From assembly GCA_026125285.1 (NCBI GenBank), contig JAHCLO010000006.1, positions 1-64,000 of the forward strand: a stretch of 64,000 nucleotides of DNA. Reading direction: 5' to 3'. A program made the translations under genes and the position numbers. Numbering within the stretch: the stretch's first letter is position 1; every line of letters starts with the position of its first letter. Under the pieces are notes generated by a model that was not told where the DNA came from, made no database searches, and saw only the letters and a program-made list of their open reading frames with translations. This document shows, piece after piece, positions 25,242-33,724 of the stretch. The stretch comes from Verrucomicrobiia bacterium (GTDB lineage: Bacteria; Verrucomicrobiota; Verrucomicrobiia; Limisphaerales; JADLHS01).

Positions 25242-27545
25242 TCAACTTTGCACGGCTTTCACCGCTGCGCTTTCGGGGAATTGCTTCGCGATCTCGTCAG
25301 GTTGATCTGTCAACGACCAGCCGGTTTTGATCCCCAGCACGAACCAACCCAGCACCAGCACTCCGACGCCGAAAATCGTGTCGCCGATGACCCGCAACCA
25401 GCGGAAAGTCTCCATGATGCCTGTTTGCATGAAATCCGCCGAGCGCGCCCACCACATGCCTTCGTTGACACTGGCCACGGTCTGCATCAGCCCACGCGGC
25501 AGGTCGGAAAGCAGCACCATCAACGCAAGGCCGATATTGATGGACCAAAAGGCGAATGCCAGTGGTCGCGTTCGCCAGATTCGATGAACCGTAAGGCCCT
25601 TGAGGCAGAACAGCATCAAACCAATACCCAGCATGCCATAAACTCCGAACAGTGCGGTGTGGCCATGCACGGCGGTGGTGTTCAGCCCCTGCATGTAATA
25701 CAGCGCGATGGGTGGATTGATGAGAAAGCCAAACAACCCCGCGCCCACCAGATTCCAGAAGGCTACGGCCACGAAGCAATAGATCGGCCAACGATAGGCT
25801 GACACCCATTGCCGCGCGCGTGACAGAGTCAGATTCTCGTAGGCTTCGAAGCCGATCAGCACCAGCGGCACAACTTCCAGCGCGCTGAATACCGCTCCCA
25901 GCGCCATCACTGCCGTGGGCGTGCCGCTGAAATACAGATGATGGAACGTGCCGATGATGCCGCCGGAAAGGAAAATGGTGGTCGAGAACAACACTGCGGC
26001 AGTAGCGGTCACAGTGCGCAAGAGCCCCATGCGGGTGAAGAGGAAGGCGATCACAACGGTGGCGAATACCTCGAAGAATCCTTCCACCCAAAGGTGCACA
26101 ACCCACCAGCGCCAATACTCGGCAATCGCGTAGTGCGTCTGTCGTCCCCACATAAGCCCAGCGCCGTAGAACAACGCGATGGCTGTCGAAGCAATCAAGA
26201 ACAAGGCAAGCAGATGCCGATGTTCGCCCGGTTTCTTAAAGGCGGGCCACATGGCGCGGCCCATCAGGAGCAGCCAGACCCACAAACCGACGAACAGGAA
26301 CAGTTGCCAGAATCTGCCTAAGTCCACATATTCGTAGCCTTGGTGACCGAACCAGAAGTTCATTTCCAATCCCATGCGCTGACGCGTGCCATACCAAGTG
26401 CCAAACATCGAACCGACCACAATGACGAGCAAGCAAACGAAGAGAAAGTTGACTCCCGCGCGTTGAAACTTCGGTTCGTGTCCGGATACCGCCGGGGCGA
26501 TGAACAACCCGGTTGCCAGCCAGGCCGTGGCGATCCAAAACACGGCCAACTGCGTGTGCCACGTTCGTGTGACGGAATAAGGCAGCCATTCTGCCAGTGG
26601 GATGCCATAGAAACCGCTACCCTCCACACCGTAATGGGCGGTGACCACCCCCATGATAATTTGGGCAAGGATCAGCGCCGTCACAACCCAAAAGTATTTG
26701 AGCGTGGCACGCATGGAAGGCGTCGGTTGCAGTCCCAGCAGCGGGTCTTTTTCTGGCAGATCATGCGTCTGTTCCTCCTTGGATTTGAGGACGGCATGAT
26801 ACCAGGCAAGTGCACCCACACCGGCCAGGAGAAGCACGAAGCTGACGACCGACCACAGAACGCTCGAACCTGTCGGCACGTTGGCGACGAGCGGCTCGGG
26901 TGGCCAGTTCTGCGTATAACTGATGGTTTCGCCGGGTCGTTCGGCTGCGCAGGCCCAAGCTGCCCAAAAGAAAAAGGCCGTCATTTCATGTCTTCGCCCG
27001 GCATCGCGCAATACGTTGTTCGGAATGGCGTAAGCCTCACGCAGCTTCTTTAGTTCCGGCGCGTCGCTGAAGAGTTGAACGTAATGATCGGACACCGCGC
27101 GGATTGCCGCCGCTCGATCGGGGGACACGACCAATTCGCCACTGTCCGGTTTGTAAGTGTTGGTGCGCAGTTCGGCTTGCAACTTTGCCCTCAGTGCCGC
27201 CTGATCCGTCGCGGGTATTTCCTTGTATGGCTTGCCGAATTGCTGATTTGCCCAATGATCCAGCAGCCAGACCGATTCCCGATGCAGCCAGTCTGCCGAC
27301 CAATCGGGGGCAACATAAGCTCCGTGTCCCCACACCGACCCCATCTGCTGTCCGCCAGCGGATTGCCACACGTTCTGGCCGTCGCGGATTTCCTGTTCGG
27401 TGAAAACGACCGTCCCATCCGCTGTGGCCACCTTTGACGGAATCGGCGGCATTTTGTGGTAAAGGTCGTTTCCGTAATAAATCAGGACGGTAAACGACGC
27501 CGCCATGACGACAAACAGACTGATCCAGAGTTTTCGGTAGTTCAT
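25242..27545 (-). CDS. norB: quinol-dependent nitric oxide reductase (qNOR)
   Basis: 767 residues, the usual length of single-subunit qNOR, which reduces NO to N2O with electrons from quinol. An N-terminal membrane helix and a cytochrome c-like periplasmic domain (about residues 30-220, without CxxCH) precede the catalytic core of twelve or so helices. Key residues are intact: RTWHTQLAVFW, the FeB glutamate in WVEGFFEVF, the His pair in GTFHHLYF and the haem His in VHGHTALFG. The His pair speaks against an NO dismutase. I chose the ATG 4 bp after the nsrR stop. Confidence 0.95.
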   Translation of the reverse strand: MNYRKLWISLFVVMAASFTVLIYYGNDLYHKMPPIPSKVATADGTVVFTEQEIRDGQNVWQSAGGQQMGSVWGHGAYVAPDWSADWLHRESVWLLDHWANQQFGKPYKEIPATDQAALRAKLQAELRTNTYKPDSGELVVSPDRAAAIRAVSDHYVQLFSDAPELKKLREAYAIPNNVLRDAGRRHEMTAFFFWAAWACAAERPGETISYTQNWPPEPLVANVPTGSSVLWSVVSFVLLLAGVGALAWYHAVLKSKEEQTHDLPEKDPLLGLQPTPSMRATLKYFWVVTALILAQIIMGVVTAHYGVEGSGFYGIPLAEWLPYSVTRTWHTQLAVFWIATAWLATGLFIAPAVSGHEPKFQRAGVNFLFVCLLVIVVGSMFGTWYGTRQRMGLEMNFWFGHQGYEYVDLGRFWQLFLFVGLWVWLLLMGRAMWPAFKKPGEHRHLLALFLIASTAIALFYGAGLMWGRQTHYAIAEYWRWWVVHLWVEGFFEVFATVVIAFLFTRMGLLRTVTATAAVLFSTTIFLSGGIIGTFHHLYFSGTPTAVMALGAVFSALEVVPLVLIGFEAYENLTLSRARQWVSAYRWPIYCFVAVAFWNLVGAGLFGFLINPPIALYYMQGLNTTAVHGHTALFGVYGMLGIGLMLFCLKGLTVHRIWRTRPLAFAFWSINIGLALMVLLSDLPRGLMQTVASVNEGMWWARSADFMQTGIMETFRWLRVIGDTIFGVGVLVLGWFVLGIKTGWSLTDQPDEIAKQFPESAAVKAVQS

Positions 27546-27549
27546 AAAA

Positions 27550-27981
27550 TCAAATTCCGAGAGCGGTGCGCATCCGGCTGGGCTGCTTGACGAGATCCGC
27601 CAAGGTGTAATCGTCCAACACCGCAAAGAAGGCTGCCGCCGCTTCGTCCAGGACGCCTTTCAAGCGGCACGCCGGGAAGATTCGGCACGGGCGATTGGGC
27701 CGGTCTATACAGTCTATCACTTTCTCGGTTTCCTCCCCGAGCCGCACAATGTCGCCCAGCCGAATGCTTTCCGGTGCGCGCCCAAGCGTGAAGCCGCCGC
27801 CGATGCCGCGCTGTGTGTGCAGATACCCGTGACGTCCGAGATCATGCACAATCTTAACCAGGTGATGCCGCGAAATGCCGAATGTTTCGGACACTTCATC
27901 CACCGTGACCCGCTCCGGGCCGCGCAAGGCGGCGTGCATTAGAACCCGGAGCGAGTAATCAGAGTAGGCGCTCAACTGCAT
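27550..27981 (-). CDS. nsrR: Rrf2-family NO-sensing repressor NsrR
   Basis: 143 residues. A winged helix-turn-helix (SETFGISRHHLVKIVHDLGR) is followed by C91, C99 and C105, the three-cysteine pattern that holds the NO-sensitive Fe-S cluster in NsrR. NsrR releases DNA when NO attacks the cluster. It is 4 bp from the NO reductase gene it would control. A near-textbook NsrR operator lies 41 bp upstream, so it is probably autoregulated. Confidence 0.93.
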   Translation of the reverse strand: MQLSAYSDYSLRVLMHAALRGPERVTVDEVSETFGISRHHLVKIVHDLGRHGYLHTQRGIGGGFTLGRAPESIRLGDIVRLGEETEKVIDCIDRPNRPCRIFPACRLKGVLDEAAAAFFAVLDDYTLADLVKQPSRMRTALGI

Positions 27982-28021
27982 CGGGAGCGAGCGTGCCTGA
28001 GTCGAAGGAGAGGTTCAAGAT

Positions 28022-28048
28022 AAAAGATGTATTTGCAATACATCTTTT
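28022..28048. promoter_or_regulatory. NsrR operator
   Basis: AAAAGATGTATT (28022-28033) and AATACATCTTTT (28037-28048) form a perfect 12-bp inverted repeat around TGC, closely matching the known NsrR motif (AAGATGYATTT and its complement). It sits between nsrR and the divergent 28202 gene. TTGCAA (28033-28038) with TAATGT (28056-28061), 17 bp apart, could form a plus-strand promoter under this site. Confidence 0.88.
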
Positions 28049-28201
28049 GACCCCTTAATGTTTCACCGGCCTTTGCGCGCATCAACAAGCCACCGGTAGC
28101 AGCCGACAGATCGAGTCGTCGGGAGTGCCTGCCGCGAATGACCGGTTACCGCCTAGTCCGGCAAATCGTTGTGGATGCGGCGAGACCAGCGCGTGAAACA
28201 G

Positions 28202-30349
28202 ATGTCCAATACGGAACAGCAGCAGTCCAAGACCACCATGATCCTCGGTGAAGTTGCCTCGGAGGGGCTTGCCCGTGGGCGTGCGCTTTTGTGTGATTGC
28301 GCCAAGCAGGCGGTCGTGCCGCGACGACAAATTGCGGAGTCGGACATTCTAGCTGAACTTGCACGGTTTGATGAGGCGGTCACGGCTGTTGAGCAAACGT
28401 TGCACGAAGTGCAATCGAGTGTGACCAAAGCCCTCGGGAAGAAGGAGGCGGACATCTTTGAAGCGCAGATTCTCATGTTACGCGACGTCGAACTTCGCCT
28501 GGCTGTCCGCGAGGTTTGCACCTCCCAGAAGATCAATGTCGAAGCTGCGATTGAGCAGGCCATTCAACGGCTCGTGGGCGTATTTGAAAAAGTTGATGAC
28601 CCGTATCTACGGGAGCGGGCTGCCGATCTTCACGAAGTCCGCAAGCGGCTCATGGATCATTTCGCACAGCAGTCTCCGCCCGTCATTCCCTCCGACCCGC
28701 AAGGCTGTGTGCTGGTGACCAGCGAATTGTTTTCCTTCGCCGTCGCTCAACTGGAGGGACGCGGGGTGCGTGGCTTGATTGTTGAACAAGGCGGCTTGAC
28801 GGCTCACGCGACAATCTTGGCTCGCGCCATGGGCATTCCGATGCTGGTCAGAGTGCCGCACGCCACCGGACAGATCGCCGCCGGAGATCTGGTAATCATT
28901 GATGCATTGGCGGGCCGCGCATTCATCAATCCGGGTTCAGATATTCTGGCAGCGTATGACCGGCTCGAAATGGACCTGCAAGCTCATCAGAGCGCTTTGC
29001 AGCATTCGGTGGATCAGCCGGCGGTGACGCGTGATGGCGTTGCGGTCAACCTCTCCGCAAACGTCGGTCAGACCGGTGACGCCGTTGCCGCCGAACGCGT
29101 GAAAGCAAACGGTGCTGGATTGTATCGAACAGAATTCGCATTCTTCGCGCAGGACCACTTTCCCTCCGAGGACGAACAATACCGTTTCTACCGCGCCACA
29201 GCGGAGCATCTCCGGCCCGCGACTACCGTAATTCGTGTCCTCGACATAGGCAGTGACAAGCCGCTTGCCTATTTTCCGCTGCCATCTGAGCCCAATCCGG
29301 TTCTCGGTCGCCGGGGAGTGAGGCTGCTGTTGGCTCATCGTGATATCTTGCGAACTCAATTGCGGGCCATTCTGAGACTGAGCGCGACGCATCCGGTTTC
29401 GATTCTGCTGCCAATGATTTGTGGTCTGGAGGAAGTGCGCGCAGTCAAGGCAGTCGTCGAAGCCGTGAAATCCGAGCTGGCGCGGGAAGGTCAGTCATTT
29501 AATTCCAGCATCCCTGTGGGTGCGATGATCGAAACGCCCGCCGCCGCGATACTGGTTTCACAACTGATTGACGAAGTGGATTTCTTGAGCGTGGGTAGCA
29601 ACGATCTGGTGCAATACATTTTGGCGGCGGATCGGCTTGGTGGTGACTTGGACTCTTCTTACGAACCGTTGCACCCGGCAGTGGTTCGAACACTTGCCAC
29701 GCTGGCAAACGCAACCAGAACCAAAGGCAAAGCCATTTCTGTTTGCGGGGAGATTGCCAGCGATCCTGCCTTTACGGCGCTCTTGCTGGGACTGGGCTTC
29801 CGCAACCTCAGTGTCACGCCCGGTCGGTTGCTGGAGATCAAGCACACGATTCGTTCAATGGAAGTGACCACCGCCGAGGCGCTGTCTACCCAGGCGTTGG
29901 CGCTGAGCACGACGGCAGAAATTCGGGCTTTGGTGCAGGCGGATTGGAATCTACGCCGCCCAGTCGTTTCCCCGGAACTACGTTCGGCAACACACCTCAA
30001 CGTGACGCACGACAAGTCCTCGCAGCGCTTCGAGATAAATATTGATGACAAAACGGTCGCCTATCTGAGCTACGCGTCACAGAACGGCAATACAGTCTTC
30101 GAGCACACCTATGTGCTGGAAGAAATGCGCGGCAAGGGGATTGCCGCGCAATTGGTTCGTGCCGCCCTGACTGAGGCTCGGCATCTGAAATGGCGAATTG
30201 TTCCGCAGTGCTCGTATGTTGCGGGGTTCATCCATCGCAACCCAGAGTTTTTAGAACTTGTTGTGCCGTCTGAGGACAATCCGCTCAGGGCACAAATCAA
30301 ACCTGTATCATCTTCACATCTGCAACCTTCTGAGAAAATCAAACAATGA
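28202..30349 (+). CDS. ptsI: PTS enzyme I fused to a YjdJ-type acetyltransferase
   Basis: 715 residues. Residues 1-570 are PEP-protein phosphotransferase (enzyme I): H202 in GGLTAHATILARAMG is the phosphorylated His, LYRTEFAF and GSNDLVQYILAADRL mark the PEP-binding barrel. From about residue 610 the protein continues into a small GNAT domain (FEHTYVLEEMRGKGIAAQLV, then VPQCSYVAGFIHRNPEF) of the YjdJ type. I know of no established role for this pairing. No HPr or EII gene is in the window. It is translationally coupled to the RIC gene (ATGA), placing it in the NO-stress operon, perhaps under NsrR. Confidence 0.9.
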   Translation: MSNTEQQQSKTTMILGEVASEGLARGRALLCDCAKQAVVPRRQIAESDILAELARFDEAVTAVEQTLHEVQSSVTKALGKKEADIFEAQILMLRDVELRLAVREVCTSQKINVEAAIEQAIQRLVGVFEKVDDPYLRERAADLHEVRKRLMDHFAQQSPPVIPSDPQGCVLVTSELFSFAVAQLEGRGVRGLIVEQGGLTAHATILARAMGIPMLVRVPHATGQIAAGDLVIIDALAGRAFINPGSDILAAYDRLEMDLQAHQSALQHSVDQPAVTRDGVAVNLSANVGQTGDAVAAERVKANGAGLYRTEFAFFAQDHFPSEDEQYRFYRATAEHLRPATTVIRVLDIGSDKPLAYFPLPSEPNPVLGRRGVRLLLAHRDILRTQLRAILRLSATHPVSILLPMICGLEEVRAVKAVVEAVKSELAREGQSFNSSIPVGAMIETPAAAILVSQLIDEVDFLSVGSNDLVQYILAADRLGGDLDSSYEPLHPAVVRTLATLANATRTKGKAISVCGEIASDPAFTALLLGLGFRNLSVTPGRLLEIKHTIRSMEVTTAEALSTQALALSTTAEIRALVQADWNLRRPVVSPELRSATHLNVTHDKSSQRFEINIDDKTVAYLSYASQNGNTVFEHTYVLEEMRGKGIAAQLVRAALTEARHLKWRIVPQCSYVAGFIHRNPEFLELVVPSEDNPLRAQIKPVSSSHLQPSEKIKQ

Positions 30350-31161
30350 AAGCTATGACTGCTATAACACCTGAAACCACTGTTGGAGAGATGGTCCGTG
30401 CCGTGCCGGCGCGGTCGCGCATCTTTGAAAACCTGGGCATCGACTATTGCTGTGGCGGCAAGAAGCCACTGGCGGAAGTCTGCCGCGCCAAGGGGCTTGA
30501 TCCCGCAACCGTCGTCGCGATGCTGACCGCACTGGATGGCGTGTCCGATGCCTCCTCGGCCAACCCCGATGCCATGGGCCTGGCCGAGCTGTGTGACCAC
30601 ATCGAGCAGGTGCACCATGACTATTTGCGGGAAGAACTGCCGCGGCTGGACTTTATGACCCGCAAAGTCGCCGCTGTTCACGGCGACCATGAAACGCGCC
30701 TGCACGAAATCCGACAAGTCTTTGAATCCTTCAATGTGGCGATAACTGCGCATACGGAAGAGGAAGAATCGGTCGTGTTCCCAAAAATTCGGCAATTGGA
30801 GGCCGCAGATGGAGACAAGGCCGCTGGTGTCGCTGAACTCAAGACCGTCTTCGCAAAACTGGAATCCGAACACGACAACGCCGGCGCTGCGCTCGAACGC
30901 TTCAAGGGATTGACTGACGGTTACACGCCGCCGGACTGGGCCTGTAATACGTTCCGTGCGATGTATGACGCGCTCGCGAACCTAGAGCGCAACATGCACC
31001 AGCACGTCCACAAGGAAAACAACGTTCTGTTTCCCCGGGCGTTGGCATTGGGTGCGGGAACAGCGCCCGATACCGTTCGGAACGATCTCAACGCCATGAA
31101 AGATGAACCGGCCGAGCCATCCAGTCCGGCGTGTTACTTGCACGAATTCCAGGATCGCTGA
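30346..31161 (+). CDS. ric: RIC-type Fe-S cluster repair di-iron protein (YtfE/ScdA)
   Basis: 271 residues. The N-terminal ScdA domain carries DYCCGGKK (C35, C36), followed by a hemerythrin-like domain with ligands in HIEQVHHDYLREELP, HGDHETRLHEI, AHTEEEESVVFP, LESEHDNA and HQHVHKENNVLFP. RIC proteins supply iron to repair Fe-S clusters after NO or oxidative damage and are classic NsrR targets. The start overlaps the stop of the enzyme I fusion. Confidence 0.95.
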   Translation: MKAMTAITPETTVGEMVRAVPARSRIFENLGIDYCCGGKKPLAEVCRAKGLDPATVVAMLTALDGVSDASSANPDAMGLAELCDHIEQVHHDYLREELPRLDFMTRKVAAVHGDHETRLHEIRQVFESFNVAITAHTEEEESVVFPKIRQLEAADGDKAAGVAELKTVFAKLESEHDNAGAALERFKGLTDGYTPPDWACNTFRAMYDALANLERNMHQHVHKENNVLFPRALALGAGTAPDTVRNDLNAMKDEPAEPSSPACYLHEFQDR

Positions 31162-31177
31162 TTTTGATGGGTGGCTG

Positions 31178-31576
31178 ATGGCGTCAATCAAGATACAAAT
31201 CAAGCGCGCGTATGAGCCGGCGACGGACTCGGATGGTGAGCGCTATTTGGTGGACCGCCTTTGGCCTCGCGGCGTCCGGAAGGATGCGCTGAAACTCACC
31301 GGCTGGCTCAAGGGCGTCGCGCCCGGCAGCGCGCTACGAGTGTGGTTTGGGCATGACCCGGGTCGCTGGGAACAGTTTCGCCAGCGCTACCGGAAGGAAC
31401 TGCAGTCCAATCTGGATTCGTTGCAACCCTTGCGAAGCGCGTTGATTCGTGGGGCGGTGACACTGGTATATGCGGCGCACGATGAGCACCATAATCACGC
31501 TGTTGTCTTGCGCGAATTCCTTTTGGAGTCGCTCCGGAGCTTGCGAAAGAAACAGACAACCCGCACCCGCTCATGA
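31178..31576 (+). CDS. DUF488 (YeaO-like) protein
   Basis: 132 residues with the family hallmarks RYLVDRLWPRGVRKDAL, WFGHDPGRWEQFRQRY and VYAAHDEHHNHAVVL. DUF488 proteins are small, cytoplasmic and of unknown activity, common in stress clusters. I chose the ATG at 31178, 16 bp after the RIC stop; the longer frame overlaps that gene. The last bases overlap the next start. Confidence 0.88.
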   Translation: MASIKIQIKRAYEPATDSDGERYLVDRLWPRGVRKDALKLTGWLKGVAPGSALRVWFGHDPGRWEQFRQRYRKELQSNLDSLQPLRSALIRGAVTLVYAAHDEHHNHAVVLREFLLESLRSLRKKQTTRTRS

Positions 31577-32820
31577 ACAATGATCCGAAACAAAACGGTC
31601 TGTCCACTCGTTGCATTCACGCCGGGACTCATCTCGATCCATCCACCGGCGGGGCGTGCAGTCCCATTTACACCTCCTCGGCATACGCGTTCCCGAATTC
31701 AACCAACGCAAACATCTACCCGCGCTATTTCAACACGCCCAACCAACGTGTGATCAATCGCAAGCTCGCCGCGCTGGAGCAAGGCGAGGATGCGCTGGTG
31801 TTTGGCTCGGGCATGGCGGCGATTTCCACATTCCTGTTCGCGCATCTCAAACCGGGTGACCACGCCGCGTTTCAAACCGACTTGTATGGAGGCACGCAGC
31901 AGTTGGTAACAAAGGAACTCACCCGCCTTGGCGTCGAGGTTTCCTTCCATCGCACGGCAGCGGAGTTCGTTGCGGCGATCCGTTCCAACACGCGCCTCAT
32001 TTACGTGGAGTCGCCGTCGAATCCCCTCCTGCGCTGTGTGGACCTGTCAGCGATTGCGACACTGGGTCGTAAGCACGGCGTCTTGACTGTGGTGGACAAC
32101 ACCTTTGCCACCCCGATAAACCAGAATCCCATTCCTCTCGGATTCGACGCGGTCATCCACAGCGCCACCAAATACCTCAACGGTCATAGCGATGTGAACG
32201 CAGGCGTGGTTGTTTCTTCAACTGCAATCATAGGCCGCCTGACCGAAGCGGCCACGAACTATGGTGGCATGCTGGACGCTCATTCCTGCTACCAGCTTGA
32301 ACGCGGACTAAAGACGCTCGCCTTGCGCGTCCGCCAACACAACGAAAATGCCGGACGAATCGCGCAGTTCCTCCAAACGCATCCCGCCGTGGCTCGCGTG
32401 AATTATCCCGGCCTGCCCGAACATTCCGACCACTCCATTGCGGCGCGGCAAATGCGCGGCTTTGGCGGAATGCTATCGTTTGAACTGCGTGATCCGGCTC
32501 TCGTGGATGGGATGTTGAACCGGTTGCGCCTGGTCATGCCGGCATTGAGCCTGGGCGGGGTGGAAAGTCTCGTGTGTGTTCCCAGCAAGACCTCGCATCG
32601 GCTGATGACAGCCGACGAGCGACAGCGAGCGGACATCGGCGATGGCCTAGTGCGCGTGTCCGTTGGCATTGAGGATGGAGATGACTTGATCGAAGACTTC
32701 GAGCGGGCTTTGGACGCGAAACCACAAAGTCCAGAGCGTGTATGGGCACAAGCTTCTCGAACGGGCGCGGCTTCCCATCCAACGAGTGCTTGGGATTTCC
32801 GCACAATGAAAGATGAATGA
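31573..32820 (+). CDS. cystathionine gamma-synthase/lyase-type PLP enzyme
   Basis: 415 residues of the Cys/Met metabolism PLP family. K200 in HSATKYLNGHSD binds the cofactor; GSGMAAISTFLFAHLKPGD and YVESPSNPLLRCVDL are typical. The family makes or breaks cystathionine, or handles homocysteine and methionine; sequence alone does not say which. Next to Fe-S repair genes it could supply cysteine sulfur or H2S. It is coupled at both ends by short overlaps, so it belongs to the same operon. Confidence 0.88.
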   Translation: MNNDPKQNGLSTRCIHAGTHLDPSTGGACSPIYTSSAYAFPNSTNANIYPRYFNTPNQRVINRKLAALEQGEDALVFGSGMAAISTFLFAHLKPGDHAAFQTDLYGGTQQLVTKELTRLGVEVSFHRTAAEFVAAIRSNTRLIYVESPSNPLLRCVDLSAIATLGRKHGVLTVVDNTFATPINQNPIPLGFDAVIHSATKYLNGHSDVNAGVVVSSTAIIGRLTEAATNYGGMLDAHSCYQLERGLKTLALRVRQHNENAGRIAQFLQTHPAVARVNYPGLPEHSDHSIAARQMRGFGGMLSFELRDPALVDGMLNRLRLVMPALSLGGVESLVCVPSKTSHRLMTADERQRADIGDGLVRVSVGIEDGDDLIEDFERALDAKPQSPERVWAQASRTGAASHPTSAWDFRTMKDE

Positions 32821-33580
32821 ACTGGAGCAGCCGATTGTCCTTCCTCTTCAGGATGAGACGACCGCAGTGGTCATGATTGATTCCGGCACAAGGTCATGCC
32901 ACGTTGCGGTCATGCAACTGCTGGAGGAACTACGCACCGAGCATGATCTGATTGACCGGATGCTGGACTCTTTTCGGACCGCAGTGAGTCAATTCGTCAA
33001 CGCCCAGACCGGCCCGCAAGACTTGGATCGGTTCGTTCGCTTTTTTCGCGTATATGCCGACCAATTCCACCATTCCCGGGAGGAGCAAGTGCTGTTTGCG
33101 ACCCTGGTAAATCAACTCGATCTGCCCGGCGATCACGGCCCAATTGCTGTCCTGACCGATGATCACCGTCAGTTCAAAGCCTGGCTGGACCAGATCGAGC
33201 AGTTGATCGCGAGGCAACCTTTGTCTCCAGCGGATCAAATTCAACTCCGGACCACGACGGAGCGATACATCACGGCCATGCAACACCATATTGACGCGGA
33301 AAATTCGGTTCTGTTTGTTGAAGGCGGGATCTGTCTGCAAGAGGCTGGAATCTCCGAACTTCCGTCCCGCCCCCTCAGCGCCGACGAACAGCAGGTTCGG
33401 TTCGTGGCGGAAGAGCTTTTGCAATCCTACCCGCCCACGCCCAACGTGGAGATCATTCGCGGCGATGGCTGCGTCCTCTGTCCGGCCTATCAAACAACCT
33501 GTGATGGCTATGAACGCGAATGGCCCACGGTATCCCGGTGGGGGCACGCGGAAGAGGACGATCCTTTTTCCGACGAGTGA
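32813..33580 (+). CDS. hemerythrin-domain protein with C-terminal cysteine motif
   Basis: 255 residues. The hemerythrin domain covers about 35-170, with ligands in RTEHDLIDRML, FHHSREEQVLF, DDHRQFKAWL and HHIDAENSVLF. The last 60 residues hold CVLCPAYQTTC, a three-Cys cluster that might bind a metal or respond to redox. It overlaps the PLP enzyme gene by 8 bp and closes the operon. Confidence 0.85.
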   Translation: MNELEQPIVLPLQDETTAVVMIDSGTRSCHVAVMQLLEELRTEHDLIDRMLDSFRTAVSQFVNAQTGPQDLDRFVRFFRVYADQFHHSREEQVLFATLVNQLDLPGDHGPIAVLTDDHRQFKAWLDQIEQLIARQPLSPADQIQLRTTTERYITAMQHHIDAENSVLFVEGGICLQEAGISELPSRPLSADEQQVRFVAEELLQSYPPTPNVEIIRGDGCVLCPAYQTTCDGYEREWPTVSRWGHAEEDDPFSDE

Positions 33581-33724
33581 ACTTTTATTTCCGAACTGCT
33601 TCCAATGTCTTATCTGCCTGCCTCGGAGCGACAGTGCCGAGCCGTCAGGATTCCCGGGTAAATGGCTGCCTGATTTGCAGTCACGCCTTGACTATTTATG
33701 GGAGGAGTTTGTGCCGCCCCTGAC

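Noticed and set aside
25242..27545. NO dismutase instead of NO reductase
   Set aside because: The His pair in GTFHHLYF and the glutamate in WVEGFFEVF are intact; NO dismutases are reported to change this site.
33688..33701. TTGAC half-site before the P450 gene
   Set aside because: The second half reads TATGG, not GTCAA or ATCAA, so no palindrome is present.
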